Part shown: positions 8,157 through 16,900 of the stretch, piece by piece
How the letters are laid out: every line of letters starts with the position of its first letter
How positions within the stretch are numbered: the first letter of the stretch is position 1
Assembly: GCF_001592125.1 (NCBI RefSeq)
Contig: NZ_BCWI01000007.1
Coordinates: 1 to 64,000, forward strand
DNA from: Microbacterium hominis NBRC 15708
GTDB taxonomy: Bacteria; Actinomycetota; Actinomycetes; Actinomycetales; Microbacteriaceae
Length of the DNA: 64,000 nucleotides
Reading direction: 5' to 3'
The notes under the pieces: model-generated
Databases searched by the model: none
Seen by the model: the letters and a program-made list of their open reading frames with translations, nothing else
Told to the model about the DNA's origin: nothing
Made by a program: the position numbers and the translations under genes

Positions 8157-9428
8157 GTGGACAGAAATGAGTCGCGGGTGCATACAGTAGTGGAGATCTG
8201 CGCTGGCGCTGGTGGGCAGTCACTCGGCCTCCACAAGGCAGGATTCACTCATTCGCTTGCGGTGGAGATCGACGCAACCGCGGCGGAGACGCTCCGCGCG
8301 AATCTGGATGGTCCCGTTGCGGTCGGCGATGCTGCCAACCCCGAGGTGTGGGATCCGCAGGACTACAGCGGCGTGACCTTGCTTGCGGGCGGTGTGCCTT
8401 GCCCTCCCTTCTCGATCGCCGGCAAGCAGCTCGGTTCGTCCGATGAGCGTGATCTCTTCGCATGGGCAATCGAGCAGGTCGGAGTGATGCGGCCGCGAGC
8501 AGTCATGCTGGAGAACGTGCGCGGGCTCTCGGCTCCCAGGTTCTCGGCATACCGGCAACGAATTATCGATCGCCTCGACGAGTACGGGTACGTCGGTGAG
8601 TGGAAGCTTCTTCACGCGTCAGACTACGGAGTCCCGCAGCTGCGACCTCGCTTTGTTCTTGTCGCAATGCGGCCTGAGGACCACGCGTACTTCCGTTTTC
8701 CAGACACCGACGGTAGCGAGACCACGACAGTTGGCGAATCGCTCTATGAGCTCATGGCATCCAACGGTTGGAAAGGCGCTGCCGCATGGAGATCGCTGGC
8801 TAATGGGATTGGTCCGACGCTAGTGGGTGGCAGCAAGAAGCATGGAGGCGCAGACCTTGGCCCGTCTCGGGCAAAGCTCGGGTGGGCCAAGTTGCACGTA
8901 GATGGGCGTGGGATCGCAGACGCAGCACCCGCGCGCGATGCACCGTCGCCCCACGAGTGGCATCCGCGCCTGACAATCGCGATGGCGGCGCGAGTCCAAG
9001 GTTGGACGGCGGAGGACAACTGGGTGTTCAGCGGTCGAAAGACATCTCAATACCGCCAGATCGGCAATGCTTTTCCGCCACCGGTCGCGGAATCAGTCGG
9101 GCGGAGCATCATCGCAGCCGTCAACCACGAGGGACCAGCTCGCGACGACATTGGTCGTGAGGTGGATCTACACGACTCCGTCTACCGCGCACTTGCTAGC
9201 GCGTCCGGCGCGCTCACGTTTGAGGACCTCGTGAAGGCGCACAACGAAGGAAGCAGCGCAGCCGTCGAACGGAAGCTGGCGGCACTCGCCCACGACTTTG
9301 AACTAGAGGTCCTTGAGGATCGCTCAGGCAAGACTCGATACCGACTTGGCGCGTTCAAGGGGTTCACTGGCCAAGCAGATCACCTGCGCCACGAGTTCGT
9401 AGCCCAACACCGCAACCGAGTCAGTTGA
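8157..9428 (+). CDS. DNA (cytosine-5) methyltransferase, NaeI-type system
   Basis: 423 aa from GTG 8157; a longer frame from 8085 adds residues before motif I that the family lacks. Motif I is EICAGAGGQSLG (13-24), the catalytic PC is in GGVPCPPFS (Cys82), motif VI is ENVRG (119-123), motif VIII contains YGVPQLRPR, and motif X is YRQIGNAFPPPVAESVG. About 100 extra residues follow motif X and look like a small helical or winged-helix extension. The stop overlaps the endonuclease start by 4 bp (TTGA), so the two are translationally coupled. By association with a NaeI-like endonuclease it should protect GCCGGC; the site is inferred, not read from the sequence. Confidence 0.9.
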   Translation: MDRNESRVHTVVEICAGAGGQSLGLHKAGFTHSLAVEIDATAAETLRANLDGPVAVGDAANPEVWDPQDYSGVTLLAGGVPCPPFSIAGKQLGSSDERDLFAWAIEQVGVMRPRAVMLENVRGLSAPRFSAYRQRIIDRLDEYGYVGEWKLLHASDYGVPQLRPRFVLVAMRPEDHAYFRFPDTDGSETTTVGESLYELMASNGWKGAAAWRSLANGIGPTLVGGSKKHGGADLGPSRAKLGWAKLHVDGRGIADAAPARDAPSPHEWHPRLTIAMAARVQGWTAEDNWVFSGRKTSQYRQIGNAFPPPVAESVGRSIIAAVNHEGPARDDIGREVDLHDSVYRALASASGALTFEDLVKAHNEGSSAAVERKLAALAHDFELEVLEDRSGKTRYRLGAFKGFTGQADHLRHEFVAQHRNRVS

Positions 9429-10390
9429 ACTTGTCTGATCAGCTACCAGGAGACTGGTCCTACGATCCGGTCGCTTACGAATCCGATATGGCTCTTGTGC
9501 AGGTGTACCGAGCATTCGAGCGAGCCGATTCCGACGGAGCACGGATCGCGCAGATGATGCGGAAGACACTTGATCAGCTGTACGACGGGCAGCGTACCGG
9601 TCGGTACTCGTGGAATCAGCTTCACAAGACCGAACGCACCCATTTCGGGACTCTGTTCGAGATCAATCTTCGTCGTGAGTTCGACGACGTTATCGATGAA
9701 GGTGTCGGGCTCGACTATCGAATCGCTGGTCACGACGTAGACTGTAAGTTCTCGCAAACTATGAATGCATGGATGATTCCGCCCGAGGCCGTCGGCGAGC
9801 TGCTCTTCGTTGGTTATGTCAACGACTCCGCGAGTGAGTTTGCGGTCGGTGTGGTTCGCGCATCGCCCGAACATTTGAGATCGGGAGCGAACCGCGACGC
9901 CAAGGTCGGCCTGAACCAAGCTGGACGTGATGCTGTGCGCTGGCTTCACCGCCACGGTGACCTTCCGCCCAACGTGCTACTTCAAGCCGATCCGGATGAT
10001 CTCGCTGCAATCTTCAAGAGGGGTCTGTCAGGGCAAGCTCGCGTGAACGAGCTGTTCCGCCGTATCGTGCGTCGCCGAATCGGCCGGAGTGCTGTTGCGA
10101 CAGTGGCGCAGCAAGACGACTTCATGAAGCGCGTACGCGAGAACGGCGGTGCGCGCAGCCTCCTGCGCCCCGAGGGATACGTGATCCTTGGGGGCGACTA
10201 CGCGCTGCACCGGCGGGCCGCCGAAGAATTTGGAGTGCCTGTGCCTCAACCGGGTGAGATGGTCAGCCTCCGGATCACCAAGGCGGACGACGGCGACGTG
10301 AACACCGTCGAAATTGCAGAATCGTCGTGGCGCGCTGCGGACGATGGAGAGCAGGTCAGCGGCCCCGCACCGCTGATTCCCCACCGATAG
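9425..10390 (+). CDS. NaeI-like type IIE restriction endonuclease
   Basis: 321 aa from TTG 9425. Residues 48-57 are TLDQLYDGQR, identical to the NaeI segment that resembles a DNA-ligase active site but has Leu in place of Lys; the Leu is Leu52 here. Glu79, Asp97, Asp106 and Lys108 (the last two in HDVDCK) fit the NaeI catalytic set. The C-terminal half carries GQARVNELFRRI and VATVAQQDDFMKRVRENGGARS, the effector-DNA-binding region. NaeI cuts GCCGGC blunt after binding a second site. Coupling to the methyltransferase supports a working R-M pair. Its length is near NaeI's 317 aa. Confidence 0.92.
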   Translation: MNLSDQLPGDWSYDPVAYESDMALVQVYRAFERADSDGARIAQMMRKTLDQLYDGQRTGRYSWNQLHKTERTHFGTLFEINLRREFDDVIDEGVGLDYRIAGHDVDCKFSQTMNAWMIPPEAVGELLFVGYVNDSASEFAVGVVRASPEHLRSGANRDAKVGLNQAGRDAVRWLHRHGDLPPNVLLQADPDDLAAIFKRGLSGQARVNELFRRIVRRRIGRSAVATVAQQDDFMKRVRENGGARSLLRPEGYVILGGDYALHRRAAEEFGVPVPQPGEMVSLRITKADDGDVNTVEIAESSWRAADDGEQVSGPAPLIPHR

Positions 10391-10972
10391 CGGAATGTGT
10401 GCCGATGGCGTCCGAGACACGGTCAAATGCGACTTCGGCATCCCTCGCGCTCCCGAACCTTGACATCCTCGTGCCGTGTCCCGAGCACCGCTGGCATCCT
10501 GCAGGTCTCGCTCGCGGTTACGTGCAAGCCTCACTTCCCAGTAGCCCGTGTTGAGGCGTGGCTTCGCGCCGCACCACGCCCCCGAGAAACCAAAGGCAAT
10601 CCACTACGAACACTGCGCGCCGGGCTTCGTATAGAAGATATCCGGCCGCACCGACTCTGGACCGAACGCGAGACGATGGTCACACCGACTTCTGTACCCG
10701 CGGCGTGAAGCCTCGAGCGCGATGCCAACCAAAGCTTGCTGCCTCTGTCGGCGATTCGACGGCGTGCCTCTCTGGCGAGCTGATGGCTCGCTTTCGGCGG
10801 CCAGTGGTGCGACTTCGCTACCGCTCCTCGCGTGCCGGTGTCGGGCTGAGCTATCGGCGACTCGATTGTCACTGCGGGCACGCGGTCTCCTCAAGGGCGA
10901 TCGACCGCCTTCCACTTTTAACGTTCTGTTGGCGGTGCTCATGAGTATTGTGTGTTGAATGGGGACCTGCCG
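10391..10972. other. 582-bp gap between R-M pair and helicase operon
   Basis: No convincing gene is seen. Short frames on both strands are Arg/Ser/Pro-rich and match nothing I recognise; in particular there is no Vsr motif, although some C5 systems carry one. The last 60 bp hold a possible -10 (TATTGT, 10946-10951) and the GGGGA ribosome site of the next gene. It could be a regulatory spacer or a gene remnant. Confidence 0.4.
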
Positions 10973-13009
10973 ATGACGAACGAGCGCTACCTTTGGTGGC
11001 AAGAGGCGCTTGCCGACTACTTCTTGGTGCCGCAGGACGGGGCCCTCGTACTGTTCATCGATGACGACGAATTACGAAAGATTGCCCCAGATCTAGAGGA
11101 CCCGGCCGGTGACCTGGCGCAGGCCGTCCGCGACGCGAGCTCGCGTGCGCCGCTTTCCTACTTCGGTCGGGTAGCGGGCAATCGCCGAATATGGCAGCGC
11201 GGTGACCGCGCATTGCCGCCTCCTGTTCTTCCGGTGCTGGCGATGACTGTGCTCGCGGCCACCCGTATGCGCTCGGACGGGGAGGTGCGTTCCACGAACT
11301 ACTACCGGCGCCTTGCCGAATCGATCGAGCCCGCTGCGGGTGCGTCGCGCGTAGCTCAGCTGAAGGCAGAGGTCGAAGGGAGCGCTTTCCTCGACGTCGT
11401 CGAAATGTGGTGCGCCCTCGACGAGTGGATTCACGAGCAGGCCGGTCGTGTCGGCGTATCAACGATCCGAACGCACGAACGTCTCACGCGAATCGGATAC
11501 CCGCAGTCGCAGGCCCTTCTCACTAGGAACGACCGCGCCGAGCTGACGCGGTTCTTTGCCGCGCTCAGCATCAGCGAGTCCGGACTCCCCGATGAGAACT
11601 CGATGCTGAGGGCTCTGGAAGTCTGGACCTCCGCCAGCTCGAACAGGCTGGGCGACACGTTTATGGACGCGCTTCGTGGCGCAGACACGAAAGGACTGAT
11701 TGCCGCGGTGGTTTTGGCGTGCGCGGCTGCATGGGACGGTCAGGTGATCACAAAGGATGGCCGCCGGCGCATCGCTGTGCGGCTGGGCATCGACCTCGAG
11801 GAATGGACTACAGGGTGGCTGTTCCCGCTTCAGGACGCGGGCTCGGGGCCCATCACGCTCGGCGGCCTGACAGCGGCGGACAAACCTGTCACGCTCGTCC
11901 CCAATCCGCCCTCACGCTACTACGCCGCCGGCGATGCCCCCTTCGTGACCATCGACAACATTACGCACGGTCTCCGCCTACGGGGCAGTGAGTACGCTGC
12001 TGAGTTTCCGAAGGCAGAAGTGGTCATCTTCTCCCGTGACGCCGACACCGGGGCGTGGTCGTCAACGACAGGCATCACCCCTTACGAGACCCATGTGATT
12101 GCCGCAAAGGGCGCAGAATCATCGGCAGTCTCCCGCGTGCTTGGTGCGGCTGCCGAGTCGGGATGGGCGACGCGTAGGCAGGGGGCGAGACCGCTTCTCC
12201 CGGGTTTCGTCCTGTTCGAGGGCGTCAGGTTCACCGAGGATGCTGCGCTTCAGAAGGCATTGAGCGACGAGCCGGGGCTGCGGGCGCTTGGAGTCGCCCC
12301 GACTCTCATTCCCCGGGCGCGTTTCGTCCGCGGACTGCCGCTAGACCGAGATCTTGCGCCGAATCACTATCTACTCGGTGGCGAGCCTGACCTTCTCCTC
12401 CCCACTGAGAATGAGAGCCGGATGGTTGCGCTGTCGCTCGGAGGCAAGGAGGACCGGGTCCCCGCGAACGGTTTTCCGTTCGAGGTGAGGCGCTGGCCGT
12501 GCCCCGAGGGTGTGACGGAGATCCTCGCGGAGGGGCAGCAGCTCAGCTTCACGCTTCTCGCGGAGTCTGTCGTTGAAGCGACCCCGAAGGGAACCGCCAC
12601 GTTGGGTTGGGACGAGAACTCAGAACTCGGAGCGCTGAAAGTGACTCCTAAGCTCATCGGCGCCGTCGTCAGCGGCACGTTCGCTGACACATCCGTGATG
12701 TGCCGGTGCGGGCGTGACGAGTCCTGGCTGCTTCTGGAGGGCGGCAGAACTCAGCCTCTCGCGGAACCAAGGCCACCGACCTTCACCGATGCTGCTGGGT
12801 TCGCGTTCACTCCCCGATACTTCGAGGCATCCGCACCCCCGTCGGCGCGGTGGCTCGCGCAGCGCAGCGGGACGACCTGGCACCTCAGTAGCCTCGTTTC
12901 ACCGCGGGAAGTGCGAGCCACTTTTGACGTGCTCGGAACGTGGTCACGCAACGCCGACGCCACGGGGCCCGCGCTCTGGGAGATTCAGATGGGACTCGCC
13001 AATGGATGA
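10973..13009 (+). CDS. Unknown 678-aa protein, first gene of helicase operon
   Basis: Starts at ATG 10973 (MTNERYLWWQEALADYFL) with GGGGA 7 nt upstream; a TTG at 10952 would add seven residues. I do not recognise a catalytic motif. The first 250 residues look alpha-helical and acidic (LFIDDDELRKIAPDLEDP; TIRTHERLTRIGYPQSQA). The C-terminal part is richer in beta-like stretches (RRWPCPEGVTEILAEG; WLLLEGGRTQPL). There is no signal peptide, membrane segment or clear zinc ribbon. The stop overlaps the next start by 8 bp (ATGGATGA). Position just upstream of a DruE-like helicase suggests a DruF-type adaptor or sensor, by context only. Confidence 0.7.
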   Translation: MTNERYLWWQEALADYFLVPQDGALVLFIDDDELRKIAPDLEDPAGDLAQAVRDASSRAPLSYFGRVAGNRRIWQRGDRALPPPVLPVLAMTVLAATRMRSDGEVRSTNYYRRLAESIEPAAGASRVAQLKAEVEGSAFLDVVEMWCALDEWIHEQAGRVGVSTIRTHERLTRIGYPQSQALLTRNDRAELTRFFAALSISESGLPDENSMLRALEVWTSASSNRLGDTFMDALRGADTKGLIAAVVLACAAAWDGQVITKDGRRRIAVRLGIDLEEWTTGWLFPLQDAGSGPITLGGLTAADKPVTLVPNPPSRYYAAGDAPFVTIDNITHGLRLRGSEYAAEFPKAEVVIFSRDADTGAWSSTTGITPYETHVIAAKGAESSAVSRVLGAAAESGWATRRQGARPLLPGFVLFEGVRFTEDAALQKALSDEPGLRALGVAPTLIPRARFVRGLPLDRDLAPNHYLLGGEPDLLLPTENESRMVALSLGGKEDRVPANGFPFEVRRWPCPEGVTEILAEGQQLSFTLLAESVVEATPKGTATLGWDENSELGALKVTPKLIGAVVSGTFADTSVMCRCGRDESWLLLEGGRTQPLAEPRPPTFTDAAGFAFTPRYFEASAPPSARWLAQRSGTTWHLSSLVSPREVRATFDVLGTWSRNADATGPALWEIQMGLANG

Positions 13010-13937
13010 GACCGTGGGCGACCTGCTGTTCCGATGGATGAGCGAGGTCGGCTCAGGAACAATCACCGATGTGCGCACCCGAATCGACTGGATTGCCCGG
13101 ACGACCAACATCGAGCCGCGCCGGCACACGAGCGGACGATGGCTGCGTGACCTCTCCTCGCTCGGTCACTGCGAAGTGGACTGGGACGGAGGCCGATGGT
13201 CCGTGGCTCCACCCGCGCTCGTGCGCCTCCCCTCCGCAGGCGGGCTTGCCGTCATCGCAGGCGCTCGCCGCCCCCGGATGATGCGTATTCTTGAGGACTT
13301 CTGCGGCTGGCTTCCGGCGGCTCGGCGGGAGCCGCCAGAAGGGGAGGTCCCGCTGCCCATCACCTTCTACATGCAGCACACACGCGAATCTGACCTCGTC
13401 GATGCCGCTGACGCCACGGGCCTCACTCTCGCCGGGCAGGCCGCGGAGCGTATCGCGCGCACGCTGCCCCCCACTCGCCCGCATGTCTTGACAGGCCCGC
13501 CCGCCTTCGCCGCCCAGCTCAAGCGCCTCGACTCGATGCACCCGCGTTTCTGGCAGAGCGTCAGCGCGGCCCAGGCGAATCACCCGGACGGCCTCTACTC
13601 CGAGCAGGTCAACGGCCGAGCTCGGCACATCACTCGGCGCAGCGGCGAGTGGTTCGCGTGCGACCTGTCCACCGGCACCTTCGCCGAGCTCGCCCGCCGA
13701 CACGAGTCTGCTCTGCGTTGGCGCGCTGACACCGGGCGCGAAGCCGCTGGTACCGGCACGCTGTTTGTGGACTGGGGTGCTCCGCTACCCGCCCTGCATA
13801 GCCGCGCGCTTGTCCTGTGCACCGGTCTCCCGCCGAGATTCGGTGCGACCGCAACGACCGCCATGTACGAGAACGTGCCCCGCGATGTCGCGGCGCGTGT
13901 AAGTACGTCCCTTGGCCAGACGCTGGCCACCGACTGA
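13002..13937 (+). CDS. Unknown 311-aa protein, second gene of helicase operon
   Basis: Starts at ATG 13002 (MDETVGDLLFRWMSEVG), inside the previous stop; the frame is open further upstream but only as a shadow of the first gene. Residues 1-75 look like a winged-helix fold: GSGTITDVRTRIDWI, SGRWLRDLSSLGHCEVD and the wing-like WDGGRWSVAPPALVRLP. Residues 150-230 include LTGPPAFAAQLKRLDSMHPRFW. No enzymatic motif is recognised. A 16-bp gap to the helicase implies one transcript. A DNA-binding or phage-sensing partner (DruG-like by position) is plausible but unproven. Confidence 0.7.
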   Translation: MDETVGDLLFRWMSEVGSGTITDVRTRIDWIARTTNIEPRRHTSGRWLRDLSSLGHCEVDWDGGRWSVAPPALVRLPSAGGLAVIAGARRPRMMRILEDFCGWLPAARREPPEGEVPLPITFYMQHTRESDLVDAADATGLTLAGQAAERIARTLPPTRPHVLTGPPAFAAQLKRLDSMHPRFWQSVSAAQANHPDGLYSEQVNGRARHITRRSGEWFACDLSTGTFAELARRHESALRWRADTGREAAGTGTLFVDWGAPLPALHSRALVLCTGLPPRFGATATTAMYENVPRDVAARVSTSLGQTLATD

Positions 13938-13953
13938 GAGGCGCGCCCCGTAC

Positions 13954-16900
13954 ATGAATGCCCCTACCCCGCGTCATCTCGACGCCGTCAAGACCTTCGA
14001 GCACCTGCGCGAGGCGTACTTCAAGTACTACAACACGCCGTTCGGACTGGCCGACCCCGCCCTGCAGGCGGAACGACAGCTGCTTCTGGACCGTGACGGC
14101 GGCGTCTTCCGTGAGCCCCTCCTCGAGTTGCGTCCCGAGTACGAGGGAACCGGGCACACTCTTGCGGAGTCCGTAAGCGCTGCGGGAGCCGCACCCGAGC
14201 TTGCCGAGTTCGCCGCACGCGGACTGCTCAAGGGCGTGCCCGCTCTCCACGGCCATCAGGAGGCCGCCCTGACCGCTGGAGTGACGCCTGGGAAGAGCAT
14301 GGTTATCACCGCTGGCACTGGCTCCGGAAAGACAGAGTCTTTCATGCTGCCTCTGCTCTCCTCCCTCCTCGAGGAGTCTCGGGATTGGAAGGGGTCATCG
14401 AGCCTCGGAGGGAAATGGTGGGATAGCAACAGCCCCACTTTCGTCTCCCAGCGCCAATCCGATGCGGGAAGGGCTGCCGTCCGCGCCATTGTGCTCTACC
14501 CGATGAACGCACTGGTAGATGATCAACTCATCCGCCTCCGCCGAGCCCTCGACAGTGAGGAGGTCCGCTCCTGGCTGAACGAGCGCCGGAGCGGGCATCG
14601 GTTCTACTTCGGCAGGTATACCGGCGCGACCCCCGTCACTGGATTGCGCTCGAACGGGTTGAGAGTTAAGGAGCTCGCCAGGTACCTTCGCGCGACTGAA
14701 GCGCGTGGCAGCCGTGCTCGCGAACTCGCCGCACAGCTCGGTGACGAGGGTCTGCAGTACTTCGTGCCACGGCTGGACGGCGCTGAGATGCGCTCGCGCT
14801 GGGATATGGCGGACGCCCCGCCGGACATTCTTATCACCAACTACTCGATGCTCAATGTGATGCTGCTCCGTGACCGCGATGCGCACTTCTTCGAGTCCAC
14901 TCGTAGGTGGCTGGAGAATCCCGCGAACCGCTTTACCCTCGTCGTCGACGAGCTGCACACCTACCGCGGCACCGCTGGGAGCGAGGTCGCGTATCTAGTC
15001 AGGCACCTCAAGCGCCGTCTCGGACTTGACAGGAACCCCGAGCAGTTCCGCGTACTGGCGGCGTCCGCCTCGCTTGACGCGCAGCGTGACCAGGATTACC
15101 TCCACCAGTTCTTCGATGCCCAGCCCGGGTCCTTCGCTTTTATCGAAGGCACGAACAAAGTGCCCCCGCTAGAGGACCCGGTCTCTGCGGAGGATCCCGC
15201 CGGGCTCGCGGCGATGTCGGCGGGCGACGCCGCCGTCGTGGCCCGCGAGGCCGGCATCGTCGAATCGCTCCGGACTGCACTGCACGCTCGCAGTGGGGCG
15301 GCGAAGCGGCTCGACGACCTCGCGACCGCCATATTCCCCGATGCGAAAGAGGAGATTTCGCGTGCGGCTGTCGCACGTGTCCTCGAAGGCCTTGCCGCGG
15401 AACCGCACGAGAGCGACCCGAAGCTTCGTGCGCACCTCTTCTTCCGGAACGTTGCCGGAGTATGGGCCTGCTCCGACCGTGAGTGCAGCGTAGTGACGGA
15501 CCCCTCTCCGGACCGCACTATCGGCAAACTCCACGCCGAGCCGGCAACGCGATGCGAATGCGGGGCGCGCGTACTCGAGCTCCTGTACTGCCAGAACTGC
15601 GGAGACGTGTTTCTTGGTGGATTCGCCCCCGAAGGCGAGCCCCAGCAATCGGGCGTGAAAACCATGCTCCTCGCTGACGTGCCCGAGCTGGCGAAGCTTC
15701 CCGACCAGGTCAGCTTGCAGCGCACCGCTGACAACTACATCGTCTACTGGCCGCGGGACGTGAGAAGCCTGGATGCGCTCGACTCGCGCTCGTGGACGCG
15801 AGACGGCCAGAAAGTTGAGTACTCCTTTCGGCCCAGCACCCTAAACCCGGGCTCTGGGGAACTGCGGAACATCGCGACCGGGCACACTGGCTGGAGCTTC
15901 CACGCGAAGGTCGCGCGAGACAATGTCGGCGGGCTCAAGCGTGACGTGGCGACGGTGAGTCCGTTCCCGACGCAGTGCCCCGCCTGCGGCGACGACTGGG
16001 AGCAGCAGTACGCAGGGCCCGAACGCCTCAAGGCGACGGATCCGCGCACTCAGCGGTCGCCCATCCGAACGATGCGCACTGGTTTTGAGAAGGTCAACCA
16101 GATCCTTACGACGGAGCTCGCAAATGACCTGAGCGAGCGGGAACGCAAGATCATCGTCTTCACCGACAGCCGGCAGGACGCTGCGAAGCTCTCCGCCGGA
16201 CTCGGCCTCCGCCACTATCAGGACCTTCTTCGCCAGCTGATGTACCTCCGTCTCAAGCGAGCGGGTGACCCGGCGTCGGACGTTGAGCGAGCCCGGGAAT
16301 ACCTCGCAGAGGGGAACAAGACCCCTGACAGGTGGGAGGCGATCACACGTCTACGCGAGCGCGACTCCGCCAGTTTCAACGCGCTGCGGGATATCTGGGA
16401 GGAGGCGCCCGGTACGGACGTGACGGCGGCGCCAGCCCTCATCGCTGACCTGTCGAAGGGCCTCACCCTCAGTGAGCTCTCCTCGCTGGTCTCGCTCGAT
16501 TTGCTCGACCTGGGCATGAACCCCGGCGGGCCTCATGCAAGCCTGCGTGAGCGTGGTGGTGACACCTGGTCGTCACTGTTCAACTGGAGCGTCACACCCG
16601 TCGTCCCTCGCAGCGGGCTCTCCCCGACCGGACAGTTGCTCATCGAGGACATCAGCGCCTCCCTCGAGAGCGAAATCCTCGAGGGCCTGTACGCCGGTGG
16701 TGGGCGTGACTTCGAGACCACCGGGCTCGGCTGGCTCACGCTCGCAGATGACACAGCTCCCGCCGACGCGCCGGGCACGGTGAGCGACGGCGAGGCGAGG
16801 GCAGCCCTGCGAATTCTCGCCGACCAGCGCCGCTTCAGCAGGATTCGCTCGGCGCGGGGCGAGCCCACACCCCGCCTCCGCAAGTTTTGGACAAAGGTCG

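Noticed and set aside
10327..10554. Possible Vsr-type mismatch endonuclease after the R-M pair
   Set aside because: No Vsr motif found in any frame of 10391-10972.
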